Below are positions 1 to 6,640 of a stretch of DNA of 17,088 nt, in pieces (positions within the stretch are counted from its first letter, which is position 1; the number at the start of each line of letters is the position of its first letter). The translations under genes and the position numbers were made by a program. This stretch comes from Clostridiales bacterium (lineage in GTDB: Bacteria; Bacillota; Clostridia; Oscillospirales; Oscillospiraceae): contig JAJQFX010000137.1 of the NCBI GenBank assembly GCA_021200895.1, positions 1 through 17,088 of the forward strand. The letters are read 5' to 3'. Under the pieces are notes generated by a model that saw only the letters and a list, made by a program, of their open reading frames with translations, was not told where the DNA came from and ran no database searches.

Positions 1-87
1 TGGTTTTATCATACGCTTACTTTGTGAACAGTTCATTTCGGGAAAATGAAAATTAGATGAAACTTTTTTCACCGGTTTTAAAGACGC
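1..87. other. Non-coding end of window downstream of recR
   Basis: This AT-rich stretch lies 3' of recR. It holds an 11-bp palindrome (TGAACAGTTCA, 25-35) and a weak hairpin with a 7-bp stem (32-38 with 44-50, loop CGGGA). Neither is followed by a T-run, so I do not call a terminator. No coding region is supported here. Confidence 0.4.
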
Positions 88-690
88 TCACATCTCCCGG
101 CGGCCCTCCAGCGCCCGCACCAGGGTGGCGTCGTCCGCATACTCCAGATGGCTGCCCACCGGGATGCCGTAGGCCAGCCGGGTGATTTTGCAGCCGAAGG
201 GCTTCAGGAGCCGGGAAAGGTACATGGCGGTGGTCTCCCCCTCGGTGTCCGGGTTGGTGGCCATGATGATCTCCTGCACGCTGCCGCCTGCCACCCGGTT
301 CACCAGGGGCTGAATCTCCAAATCGTCCGGCCCCACATGGTTCATGGGGGAGATGACGCCGTGGAGGACGTGATAGGCGCCGTTATACTCGCCGCTGCGC
401 TCCATGGCCACCACATCCTTGGGGTCGGCCACCACGCAGACCGTGGACTGATCCCGCTTATAGCTGGAGCAGATGGCGCAGGGGCCGTCCCCCTGGGTCA
501 GGTTCCGGCACACGGGGCACAGCGTCACCGTGTGCTTGGCGTCCATGATGGCGTCCGCAAACTCCTGGGCTTCGCCCTCCGGCAGGTTCAGCACATAGAA
601 GGCCAGCCGCTGGGCGGACTTCGTCCCGATGCCGGGCAGGCGGGCGAACTGCTCCACCAGTTTCTCCAGCGCAGGGGGAAAATATTGCAT
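88..690 (-). CDS. recR: Recombination mediator protein RecR
   Basis: RecR works with RecF and RecO to load RecA on gapped single-stranded DNA during recombinational repair. The 200-residue product has the family's usual length and full domain order. There is an N-terminal helix-hairpin-helix (LPGIGTKSAQRLA, about residues 18-30), a four-cysteine zinc finger (C58, C61, C71, C74) and a Toprim domain from about residue 80 (VVADPKDVVAMERSGEY), ending in the Walker-like tail region. The frame is open further upstream to 759, but the start at 690 is preferred: it gives the standard N-terminus and has GGGAGGAGGAG just upstream (about 694-704). The upstream extension is Gly/Pro-rich and lacks family similarity. 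The usual dnaX-ybaB neighbours are absent; the next gene upstream is a threonine dehydratase, 168 bp away. Confidence 0.96.
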   Translation of the reverse strand: MQYFPPALEKLVEQFARLPGIGTKSAQRLAFYVLNLPEGEAQEFADAIMDAKHTVTLCPVCRNLTQGDGPCAICSSYKRDQSTVCVVADPKDVVAMERSGEYNGAYHVLHGVISPMNHVGPDDLEIQPLVNRVAGGSVQEIIMATNPDTEGETTAMYLSRLLKPFGCKITRLAYGIPVGSHLEYADDATLVRALEGRREM

Positions 691-705
691 ACAGGCTCCT
701 CCTCC

Positions 706-719
706 CGGGCCGCGGCCCG
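706..719. repeat. 14-bp perfect GC palindrome before recR RBS
   Basis: CGGGCCGCGGCCCG is its own reverse complement and sits immediately upstream of the recR ribosome-binding site, so it would lie in the recR 5' leader. It could be an operator half or a short RNA hairpin, or a chance product of high GC. Confidence 0.35.
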
Positions 720-769
720 CTGTGAGTTCTCCGCCGCACCCTCCCGGGGCGGACGGCATAGGATAGGAT

Positions 770-839
770 GCGGCAGGCCCAGAGAAAATGAGTGTGCCTG
801 CCGCTTGCGATAGCCGTCCCCGCAGTCTGCGGGGGCGGC
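770..839. other. Two consecutive stem-loops between ilvA and recR
   Basis: One perfect 9-bp stem pairs 770-778 (GCGGCAGGC) with 796-804 across a 17-nt loop. A second stem pairs 813-824 with 828-839 (12 bp with one G-T wobble, 3-nt loop GTC). They lie just past the threonine dehydratase stop codon and probably mark its 3' end. Neither has a clear T-run in the minus direction, so they may be weak terminators, RNA-stabilising hairpins, or partly readthrough signals into recR. Confidence 0.45.
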
Positions 840-858
840 GCTGATTGTTCCGTTTTGG

Positions 859-2076
859 TTACATAATGGTCAGCACTTCCTGGGCGTCGTAGCCCTCCTG
901 CCGCAGAGCCTCCAGGATGCTGTGCTTGTGGCTGTGGCCGAAGGCCTCCAGCGTCACCTTCAGCTCCACGCCCTGCTGGCGGTTCACGTTGACGAACTGG
1001 TTATGCTCCAGCTTGATGATGTTGCCGTTCTGCCCGGCCACAATGCCCGCTACCCGCAGCAGCTCGCCGGGGCGGTCCGGCAGGTGGACGGAGAAGGTGA
1101 ATACCCGCCCCCGGCCGATGAGGCCGTGCTGAATCAGGCTGGACATGGTGATGACATCCATGTTGCCACCGGTCATAATGGCTACCACGTTCTGATTCTG
1201 AATCCCCAACTCCTCCAGGTGGGACAGGGCGGCTACCGTCAGCAGCCCGGCGGTCTCCACAATCATCTTATGCTTCTCCGTCATGTCCAGGAAACAGGAA
1301 ACCAGTTCGTCGTCGTCAATGGTCAGGATTTCGTCCACGTTCTCCTGGATGTAAGGCAGCACCTTGTCACCCGGCGTCTTTACCGCTACGCCGTCGGCAA
1401 TGGTCTGGACGGGGATGGTCACCACATGACCGGCCTCCACGCTGGCCTTCATGCTGGCCGCGCCGGAGGGCTCCACGCCGATGACCTTGACCCCGGGGTT
1501 CAGCAGCTTGGCGTAGGTGGATACGCCACTGGCCAGCCCGCCGCCGCCGATGGGCACCAGAATCACGTTGACATCCGGCAGGTCGGAGAAGATCTCATAG
1601 GAAATGGTGCCCTGGCCGGTGGCCACCCGCAGGTCGTTAAAGGGGTGGATGTAGGTCAGGCCCTGCTCCTCCGCCAGGCGGGCGGCCTCCTCCGCCGCAT
1701 CGTCAAAGGCCAGGCCGTGAAGCACCACGTTGGCCCCGTAGCTCTTGGTGTTGTTCACCTTAATTAAAGGAGTGGTGGTGGGCATGACGATGGTGGCCTG
1801 CACCCCGGCGGCCTGAGCGGCGTAGGCCACGCCCTGGGCATGGTTGCCCGCGCTGGCCGTGACCAGGCCCGCCGCTTTCTCCTCCTCCGTCAGGGTGGAG
1901 ATGGTATAGTAAGCGCCGCGAATCTTATACGCACCGGTGACCTGCATATTCTCCGGCTTCAGATAGACCTGGTTGCCGGACAGGCCGGAGTAAAAGTCGC
2001 TGTAAATCAGGTTGGTGGGGCGGGTGACGCCCACCAGCACCTCCCGTGCCGCTTTGAAATCGTTCAATGTCATCAT
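859..2076 (-). CDS. ilvA: Threonine dehydratase (threonine ammonia-lyase) with ACT domain
   Basis: This PLP-dependent fold-type II enzyme deaminates threonine to 2-oxobutanoate, feeding isoleucine synthesis or catabolism. The 405-residue protein has the PLP lysine in TGAYKIRGA (K51), the substrate loop SAGNHAQG and the glycine-rich phosphate-binding loop PIGGGGLASG. From about residue 325 a C-terminal ACT-type domain begins (FSVHLPDRPGELLRVAGIV), which in this subfamily (the single-ACT IlvA/TdcB form) mediates allosteric control. The start at 2076 was chosen for a GGAGC nine bases upstream; the frame continues to 2214, but through the promoter itself. A second ATG follows directly at 2073. 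No other ilv genes are nearby, so a biosynthetic or catabolic role cannot be decided from context; tdcB would be an equally fair symbol. Confidence 0.92.
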   Translation of the reverse strand: MMTLNDFKAAREVLVGVTRPTNLIYSDFYSGLSGNQVYLKPENMQVTGAYKIRGAYYTISTLTEEEKAAGLVTASAGNHAQGVAYAAQAAGVQATIVMPTTTPLIKVNNTKSYGANVVLHGLAFDDAAEEAARLAEEQGLTYIHPFNDLRVATGQGTISYEIFSDLPDVNVILVPIGGGGLASGVSTYAKLLNPGVKVIGVEPSGAASMKASVEAGHVVTIPVQTIADGVAVKTPGDKVLPYIQENVDEILTIDDDELVSCFLDMTEKHKMIVETAGLLTVAALSHLEELGIQNQNVVAIMTGGNMDVITMSSLIQHGLIGRGRVFTFSVHLPDRPGELLRVAGIVAGQNGNIIKLEHNQFVNVNRQQGVELKVTLEAFGHSHKHSILEALRQEGYDAQEVLTIM

Positions 2077-2185
2077 AACTGAAAAGCTCCATTCCGTCCC
2101 GCCGGGATGGCCGAAACCGGGCCAAAACGGGCGGGCTGCGTTCTCTCTGGCCCTCCTGGGGATATGGAGGACAGTCAACAGTTCT

Positions 2186-2214
2186 ATTTTAGGCGCTTTT
2201 CCTGCAAAAGTCAA
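2186..2214 (-). promoter_or_regulatory. Sigma-A promoter of threonine dehydratase
   Basis: On the minus strand TTGACT (2214-2209) and TAAAAT (2191-2186) are separated by exactly 17 bp. This predicts a start near 2179 and a leader of about 100 nt. The leader contains a TCCC-GGC-GGGA hairpin shortly before the RBS, but no T-box core motif was seen. Confidence 0.75.
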
Positions 2215-2281
2215 TCCATGATGTGACGATTCCGGTCACTTCCGGCGGGAAACCTGCGTCTAAATCGCAAACCGGGGCCGC

Positions 2282-2626
2282 CTAGAGCAGCGAAATCTCT
2301 ATCCCCACCACGCCGCACTGCCGCTGCCGCTCCGGGGGATAGTAGCGCTCCATATCGGCGGGGGAGGCCTGGGCCACCGTCTCCGCCGTATAGCCGCAGC
2401 GCAGCAGGGGGAGGCTCTCGTACAGTGCCTCAAAGGACGGGAAGGGATACAGCGCCTCCACCCTTGCCGTTATGGTTTGGCTGGTGTCCGCTGTGCTGGT
2501 GAAACAAATAGTGTCCCCCACCGCGATTTGCCGCCGCTTTGCGTCGTAGAGCCGCAGCTCGATGGTTTTGGCCCCGCTTTTGATTTGCGCGAACGGGGTC
2601 GGGTTTAGCTTCATGGTGTGATTCAT
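2282..2626 (-). CDS. ASCH domain-containing protein
   Basis: The 114-residue protein is almost entirely one ASCH domain, a PUA-like beta-barrel fold thought to bind RNA or modified nucleosides; E. coli YqfB of this superfamily is an N4-acetylcytidine amidohydrolase. The visible signature is the N-terminal MKLNPTPFAQIKSGAKTIE stretch followed by LRLYDAKRRQIAVGDTI, with the conserved Lys/Glu/Arg pattern and the VGD turn. The start at 2626 gives the usual N-terminus; an internal ATG at 2614 is the alternative. No Shine-Dalgarno lies close to either: the nearest purine-rich site (GGAAAGGA, 2659-2652) is 25 nt from the first ATG. It is transcribed divergently from the pyridoxamine kinase gene. Its cellular substrate is unknown. 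Confidence 0.85.
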   Translation of the reverse strand: MNHTMKLNPTPFAQIKSGAKTIELRLYDAKRRQIAVGDTICFTSTADTSQTITARVEALYPFPSFEALYESLPLLRCGYTAETVAQASPADMERYYPPERQRQCGVVGIEISLL

Positions 2627-2674
2627 TTTTATCGTTTGGGCGGTGACCCGTTCCTTTCCGAGTTTTCTGGGAAA

Positions 2675-2703
2675 AGAATATCATACCGCCGGGAGATTTG
2701 CAA
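2675..2703 (-). promoter_or_regulatory. Probable promoter of ASCH gene
   Basis: On the minus strand TTGCAA (2703-2698) and TATTCT (2680-2675) are 17 bp apart, about 48 bp from the ASCH start. An overlapping TATGAT is too close to this -35 to pair with it. Confidence 0.5.
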
Positions 2704-2724
2704 GCGGTGCAATTTCCTCATCAT

Positions 2725-2770
2725 CTGACCTGTATCTTTTTTCTTGATCTGGCACTTTGCAACAGGTCAG
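2725..2770. repeat. 9-bp inverted repeat flanking the pyridoxamine kinase -35 box
   Basis: CTGACCTGT at 2725-2733 and ACAGGTCAG at 2762-2770 are perfect inverted copies separated by 28 bp. The right arm overlaps the end of the predicted -35 box, and the repeat lies between two divergent promoters. This placement suits a regulator binding site, but the regulator is unknown. Confidence 0.5.
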
Positions 2771-2785
2771 CCTTTGTATTATAGT
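2757..2785 (+). promoter_or_regulatory. Probable promoter of pyridoxamine kinase-radical SAM operon
   Basis: TTGCAA (2757-2762) and TATAGT (2780-2785) are separated by 17 bp, with the start codon 33 bp beyond the -10. The match to consensus is moderate. Confidence 0.55.
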
Positions 2786-2817
2786 GAAGGGACAGACCAA
2801 TAAAGGCAGGAACCCCC

Positions 2818-3693
2818 ATGACATCCCACAACAATCAGAAGAAGGCCGCCATCATCAACGACTTCACCGGCTTCGGCCGCTGTTCCATCGCCGTTGCGCT
2901 GCCCATCCTCTCCGCGATGAAGATTCAGTGCTGCCCGCTGCCCACCGCCATCTTCTCCAACCACACCGGCTTCCCCAGCTGCCACTGGACGGACTACACT
3001 GGCCACATGGCCCCCTACATGATGGAGTGGGAGAAGCTGGGGCTGGAATTCCAGGCCATCGCCACCGGCTTCCTGGGCTCTGACGCGCAGATAGACCTGG
3101 TGAAGCAGTTCCTGACGGTCTTCAAGGGGCCGGACACCATCGCGGTCATCGACCCGGTCATGGGCGACTATGGTAAGCTGTACGCCACCTACACCCCCGA
3201 CCTGGCGCGGCGGATGCGGGAACTGGTGGCCTTTGCCGACATCCTGACCCCCAACCTGACGGAAGCCTGCATCCTGACGGGCAGGGACTTTCGCCCCGCC
3301 CCCTCGGAGGCTGAACTCACCGCCATGTGCGAGGCGCTGTCCGACCTTGGGCCGGACAGAATCGTCGTCTCCGGTCTGGAGATGGGGGAGGAACTGGGCA
3401 ACTTCGTCTACCAGCGGGGCAAGCCCCCGCAGCTTTTGACCCAGCCCAGGGTGGGGGACTACCGCAGCGGCACCGGCGACGTGTTCTCCGCCATCCTCAC
3501 CGGGGATGCGGTGAACGGCGTAGACTTCGCCGCCTCCGTGCAGCACGCCGCCGCCTTCGTCGCCAAGGCAATTCAGCGCTCCATTGAGTTGGAAATTCCC
3601 CTGACCGACGGCGTCGCCTTTGAGGAACTGCTGGGGGAATTGATTCCCGGCGACCCCGCCGCTATCTCATCCAAAGGAGCGATTCACCCATGA
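2818..3693 (+). CDS. Pyridoxamine/pyridoxal kinase (PdxY-type, ribokinase superfamily)
   Basis: This enzyme phosphorylates pyridoxamine, pyridoxal or pyridoxine with ATP in vitamin B6 salvage. The 291-residue product opens with INDFTGFGRCSIAVALPILSA and CCPLPTAIFSNHTGF, the characteristic N-terminus of clostridial pyridoxamine kinases. It carries the VIDPVMGD motif mid-protein and the ribokinase-family anion-hole motif GTGD, with the catalytic base Asp at D221. Its length is normal. The start has AGGCAGGA upstream. The stop codon overlaps the next gene's ATG (ATGA, 3690-3693), so the two are translationally coupled. The family also resembles ThiD hydroxymethylpyrimidine kinases, but the N-terminal signature favours B6. 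No pdxST or thi genes are adjacent. Confidence 0.92.
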   Translation: MTSHNNQKKAAIINDFTGFGRCSIAVALPILSAMKIQCCPLPTAIFSNHTGFPSCHWTDYTGHMAPYMMEWEKLGLEFQAIATGFLGSDAQIDLVKQFLTVFKGPDTIAVIDPVMGDYGKLYATYTPDLARRMRELVAFADILTPNLTEACILTGRDFRPAPSEAELTAMCEALSDLGPDRIVVSGLEMGEELGNFVYQRGKPPQLLTQPRVGDYRSGTGDVFSAILTGDAVNGVDFAASVQHAAAFVAKAIQRSIELEIPLTDGVAFEELLGELIPGDPAAISSKGAIHP

Positions 3694-4295
3694 CCATCAC
3701 CTATCAAGTAAAAAACGGCATCTATGTGAACATGACCAACCGCTGCCCCTGCGCCTGCACCTTCTGCCTGCGGCAGAACGGCCCAGGCGTCTACGGCTCC
3801 GACTCCCTGTGGCTGGAGCGGGAACCCACCGTGGAGGAGGTCTGCGCCGACCTGGACAGGTGGAACCTGGCGGACTATGACGAGGTGGTGTTCTGTGGCT
3901 ACGGGGAGCCCACCGAGCGGCTGGACGACCTGCTGGCGGTGGCCGCCCACATCCGCGCCACAGCCTCCATCCCCATCCGCATCAACACCAACGGCCTGGC
4001 CGACCTGATTGCCGGGGAGCCGGTGGGCTACAAGCTGGAGGGTCTCATTGACACCGTTTCCATCAGCCTGAACACCCCGGACGCGGCGGAATACCTTGCC
4101 ATTGTTCGCCCCCGATTCGGGGAACAGTCCTATGACGCCATGCTGCGCTTCACCCAGGACTGCACCCGTTACGTCCCCAACGTGGTGATGACGGTGGTAG
4201 GGGAGCCGGTCACCAGTGTGGAGGCCCAGGCCAAATGCCAGGCCATCTGCGACCGGCTGGGGGTGCGCCTTCGCGTCCGGCCCTATGAAGGATAA
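3690..4295 (+). CDS. Radical SAM protein of the TatD-linked type
   Basis: The 201-residue protein has the radical SAM [4Fe-4S] motif CX3CX2C (C19, C23, C26 in NRCPCACTFCLR), the glycine-rich SAM-binding GYGEPTERLD and a later RINTNGLAD strand. Short length, N-terminal TYQVKNGIYVNMTNRC and overall pattern match the small radical SAM family usually found next to or fused with TatD nucleases; the substrate of that family is not established. Here no tatD gene is adjacent. Instead the ATG overlaps the pyridoxamine kinase stop by four bases, with AAAGGAG upstream, so the two are co-translated. A shared function with the kinase is possible but not shown. Confidence 0.85.
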   Translation: MTITYQVKNGIYVNMTNRCPCACTFCLRQNGPGVYGSDSLWLEREPTVEEVCADLDRWNLADYDEVVFCGYGEPTERLDDLLAVAAHIRATASIPIRINTNGLADLIAGEPVGYKLEGLIDTVSISLNTPDAAEYLAIVRPRFGEQSYDAMLRFTQDCTRYVPNVVMTVVGEPVTSVEAQAKCQAICDRLGVRLRVRPYEG

Positions 4296-4323
4296 AACAG
4301 CGCTATATCAAAACGGCAACGAA

Positions 4324-4356
4324 CAACACCCGGCTTCGTGCAGAAGCCGGGTGTTG
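4324..4356 (+). terminator. Perfect 14-bp hairpin after radical SAM gene (no T-run)
   Basis: Arms 4324-4337 (CAACACCCGGCTTC) and 4343-4356 pair perfectly around the loop GTGCA, 28 bp past the stop codon. The stem strength and position indicate a transcript end, but no T-tract follows on the plus strand, so it may be a weak terminator or a 3'-end stabiliser. Confidence 0.55.
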
Positions 4357-4423
4357 GCGTAAACGGGGATATATGGCAAGGCGCTGTGTTGGCGGAGGTT
4401 CCGTGTATGCAGCGGTTCCCGCC

Positions 4424-4452
4424 TTGACAGTGGAAAAAAAGTGGGGTATGAT
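4424..4452 (+). promoter_or_regulatory. Near-consensus promoter of proBA
   Basis: TTGACA (4424-4429) and TATGAT (4447-4452) are spaced by 17 bp. The predicted start leaves a leader of only about 18 nt before proB, too short for a riboswitch or T-box, so control of proBA at the RNA leader is unlikely. Confidence 0.88.
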
Positions 4453-4476
4453 GGGAAGGAAAGTGAGGAGAACACA

Positions 4477-5250
4477 ATGAGGGTAGTTGTAAAGGTCGGC
4501 ACGTCCACGCTGGCCCACCCGTCGGGATGCCTGAACATCCGTCAGGTGGAGAAGATGTGCAAGGTGCTGAGCGATTTGAAAAACGCCGGGCACGAGGTGA
4601 TTCTGGTGTCCTCCGGGGCCATCGCCATGGGCATGGGGAAGCTCCCCCTGCTGGAGCGGCCTAAGGATATGCCCACCAAGCAGGCTACTGCCGCCGTGGG
4701 CCAGTGCGAACTGATGTATATCTATGATAAGCTGTTCTCGGAATACAACCATGTGGTGGCCCAGCTGCTGGTCACCGGCGAGGATCTGGAGCATGAGGAC
4801 CGCTGCCAGAACATCCAGAACACCCTGTTCCGGCTGCTGGAGCTGAAGGTGCTGCCCATCGTCAACGAGAATGACACCATCGCCACCCAGGAAATCGCCG
4901 TGGGGGATAACGACACCCTCTCCGCCATCGTGGCGGTGCGGATGAAGGCGGAACTGCTGGTCATCCTCAGCGACATTGACGGCCTCTACACCGCCAACCC
5001 CAAGGAGGATTCCGGGGCGCGGCTGATTCCCGTGGTGTGGGAATTGGACGAGAAAATCGAAAAGTTGGCGGGAGAGGGGTGCGGCCCTCTGGGCACCGGC
5101 GGCATGGTAACGAAACTTCACGCCGCCCGGCTTGCCACCGCACAGGGAACGGACGTGGTGATTGCCAACGGGCAGTCCCCGGAGCTGCTCTATGACATCT
5201 TGGACGGGGCAGCGGTAGGTACACGCTTCATCGGAAGGAGGACGGAATGA
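4477..5250 (+). CDS. proB: Glutamate 5-kinase
   Basis: ProB phosphorylates L-glutamate to glutamyl 5-phosphate, the first step of proline synthesis. The 257-residue protein is the amino-acid-kinase fold alone: KVGTSTLAHPSG at the N-terminus, VSSGAIAMG, NENDTIAT, LSDIDGLYTANP and the GTGGMVTKLHAA substrate loop. The C-terminal PUA domain of the roughly 365-residue E. coli and B. subtilis enzymes is missing, as in a number of clostridial ProBs. The frame opens upstream at 4441, but that start would lie within the promoter; the start at 4477 has GAGGAG (4465-4470) and yields the standard N-terminus. It overlaps proA by ATGA (5247-5250). Confidence 0.95.
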   Translation: MRVVVKVGTSTLAHPSGCLNIRQVEKMCKVLSDLKNAGHEVILVSSGAIAMGMGKLPLLERPKDMPTKQATAAVGQCELMYIYDKLFSEYNHVVAQLLVTGEDLEHEDRCQNIQNTLFRLLELKVLPIVNENDTIATQEIAVGDNDTLSAIVAVRMKAELLVILSDIDGLYTANPKEDSGARLIPVVWELDEKIEKLAGEGCGPLGTGGMVTKLHAARLATAQGTDVVIANGQSPELLYDILDGAAVGTRFIGRRTE

Positions 5251-6503
5251 CAACACAGGAAATCTTAATCGCCGCGAAAGCGGCAAAACCGGCCCTGGCT
5301 GCCCTGAGCAGCGAGGAGAAAAACGCCGCGCTGCTGGCTATGGCGGAAGAACTGACCGCCCAGCAGGAGGCCATTCTCCAGGCGAACCTGACGGATTTGG
5401 AGGCCGCGAAGGGCACCATCCCCGACGTAATGCTGGACCGGCTGGCTCTCAGCGAGGCCCGCATCGCGGGCATGGCGGAGGGCATCCGCCAGGTGGCAGA
5501 GCTGCCTGACCCGGTGGGGCAGGTGCTGAAACGGGTGGAACGGCCCAACGGCCTGGTGATCGAAAAGCGGATGGTGCCCATGGGCGTCATCGCCATCATC
5601 TACGAGAGCCGACCCAACGTCACCTCCGACGCGGCGGCGCTGGCCCTGAAGGCGGGCAGCGCCTGCGTCCTCCGGGGCGGCAAGGAGGCCTTCCACAGCG
5701 CCTACGCCATCGTACAGGCGTTGAAGGCGGGGCTGCGGCAGGTGGGTCTGCCGGAGGATTTGGTAAACATCGTGGAGGACACCACCCGGAAAAGCTCTAC
5801 TGAGCTGATGACCGCCGTGGGCTATGTGGACCTGCTGATTCCCAGAGGCGGCCCCGGCCTCATCCGCGCCTGCGTGGAGAACGCCACCGTCCCCTGCATC
5901 CAGACCGGCACCGGCATCTGCCACGTCTATGTGGACGCCTCCGCCGATGTGGACATGGCGGTGAATATCATTGAGAACGCCAAGGCCAGCCGCCCCTCCG
6001 TCTGCAACGCGGAGGAGGTCTGCGTGGTGCATAAGGCGGCGGCCCCCCGGTTCCTGCCCGCCCTGCAAAAACGGCTGACCGAGGAGCGGGCCGCGGCGGG
6101 CAAGCCCCCGGTGGAGCTGCGGCTGGACGAGGGGGCGGCGCTGCTGATTCCCGGTACCCCGGCGGGGGAGAAGGACTTCGACACCGAGTTCCTGGACTAT
6201 GTGCTGGCCGTCAAGCTGGTGGACAGCGTGGAGGAGGCCATCGCCCACATCAACCGCCACTCCACCGGCCACAGCGAGGCCATCATCACCCAGGACGCTG
6301 CCTCCGCAGAGCGGTTCGTGGCGGAGGTGGACAGCGCGGCGGTCTACGTCAACGCCTCCACCCGCTTCACCGACGGCGGGGAGTTCGGCCTGGGCTGCGA
6401 GATGGGCATCTCCACCCAGAAGCTCCACGCCAGAGGCCCCATGGGGCTGGAGGAGCTTTGCACCTACAAGTACATCATCCACGGCAGCGGACAGATTCGA
6501 TAA
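5247..6503 (+). CDS. proA: Glutamate-5-semialdehyde dehydrogenase (gamma-glutamyl phosphate reductase)
   Basis: ProA reduces glutamyl 5-phosphate with NADPH to glutamate-5-semialdehyde, which cyclises to the proline precursor. The 418-residue product has the normal length. Family marks include the region PMGVIAIIYESRPNVTSDAA, LKAGSACVLRGGKEA and the catalytic cysteine in RPSVCNAEE (C253), plus the late STRFTDGGEFGLGCEMGIST block. It is coupled to proB through a four-base overlap and has AAGGAGG upstream, so kinase and reductase are made together, as expected for a labile channelled intermediate. proC is not in this window. A strong terminator follows 8 bp after the stop. Confidence 0.97.
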   Translation: MTTQEILIAAKAAKPALAALSSEEKNAALLAMAEELTAQQEAILQANLTDLEAAKGTIPDVMLDRLALSEARIAGMAEGIRQVAELPDPVGQVLKRVERPNGLVIEKRMVPMGVIAIIYESRPNVTSDAAALALKAGSACVLRGGKEAFHSAYAIVQALKAGLRQVGLPEDLVNIVEDTTRKSSTELMTAVGYVDLLIPRGGPGLIRACVENATVPCIQTGTGICHVYVDASADVDMAVNIIENAKASRPSVCNAEEVCVVHKAAAPRFLPALQKRLTEERAAAGKPPVELRLDEGAALLIPGTPAGEKDFDTEFLDYVLAVKLVDSVEEAIAHINRHSTGHSEAIITQDAASAERFVAEVDSAAVYVNASTRFTDGGEFGLGCEMGISTQKLHARGPMGLEELCTYKYIIHGSGQIR

Positions 6504-6510
6504 TGCAGTT

Positions 6511-6549
6511 GGCCCTGTGCGGGAGGAAACCCTGCACAGGGCCTTTTTT
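6511..6549 (+). terminator. Intrinsic terminator of proBA
   Basis: The stem GGCCCTGTGC (6511-6520) pairs with GCACAGGGCC (6534-6543), with a short extra GGG/CCC extension toward the loop, and is followed directly by six T (6544-6549). Confidence 0.93.
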
Positions 6550-6574
6550 GCCGGGAGGAAACGGTGTGGCACCC

Positions 6575-6603
6575 TTGACATCCCGGGTTACTTCCGATAG
6601 AAT
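6575..6603 (+). promoter_or_regulatory. Promoter of ABC transporter-radC operon
   Basis: TTGACA (6575-6580) and TAGAAT (6598-6603) have a 17-bp spacer, 37 bp before the ABC transporter start. The promoter lies just beyond the proBA terminator, so the two units are separate. Confidence 0.85.
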
Positions 6604-6640
6604 AGAACATCATTGTTTGTCGAGAAAGGGAATATTTACC

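Noticed and set aside
25..35. TGAACAGTTCA as a LexA (SOS) box near recR
   Set aside because: The Firmicute LexA site needs GAAC and GTTC separated by four bases; here only one base separates them, and the site is downstream of recR.
88..759. Longer 223-residue RecR starting at 759
   Set aside because: The extra 23 residues are Gly/Pro-rich and not part of the family, whereas the start at 690 has an excellent RBS and the standard N-terminus.
2077..2180. T-box or amino-acid riboswitch in the threonine dehydratase leader
   Set aside because: The leader is only about 100 nt and lacks the T-box AGGGTGGNACCGCG core; only a small hairpin is present.
2779..3546. 255-codon minus-strand frame opposite pyridoxamine kinase
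   Set aside because: Low-complexity Gly/Val/His/Gln composition, no RBS, and it lies opposite a well-supported gene.
5265..6581. 438-codon open frame on the minus strand opposite proA
   Set aside because: Same shadow pattern; the sense strand is an intact proA with catalytic motifs, and the antisense frame runs through its terminator.
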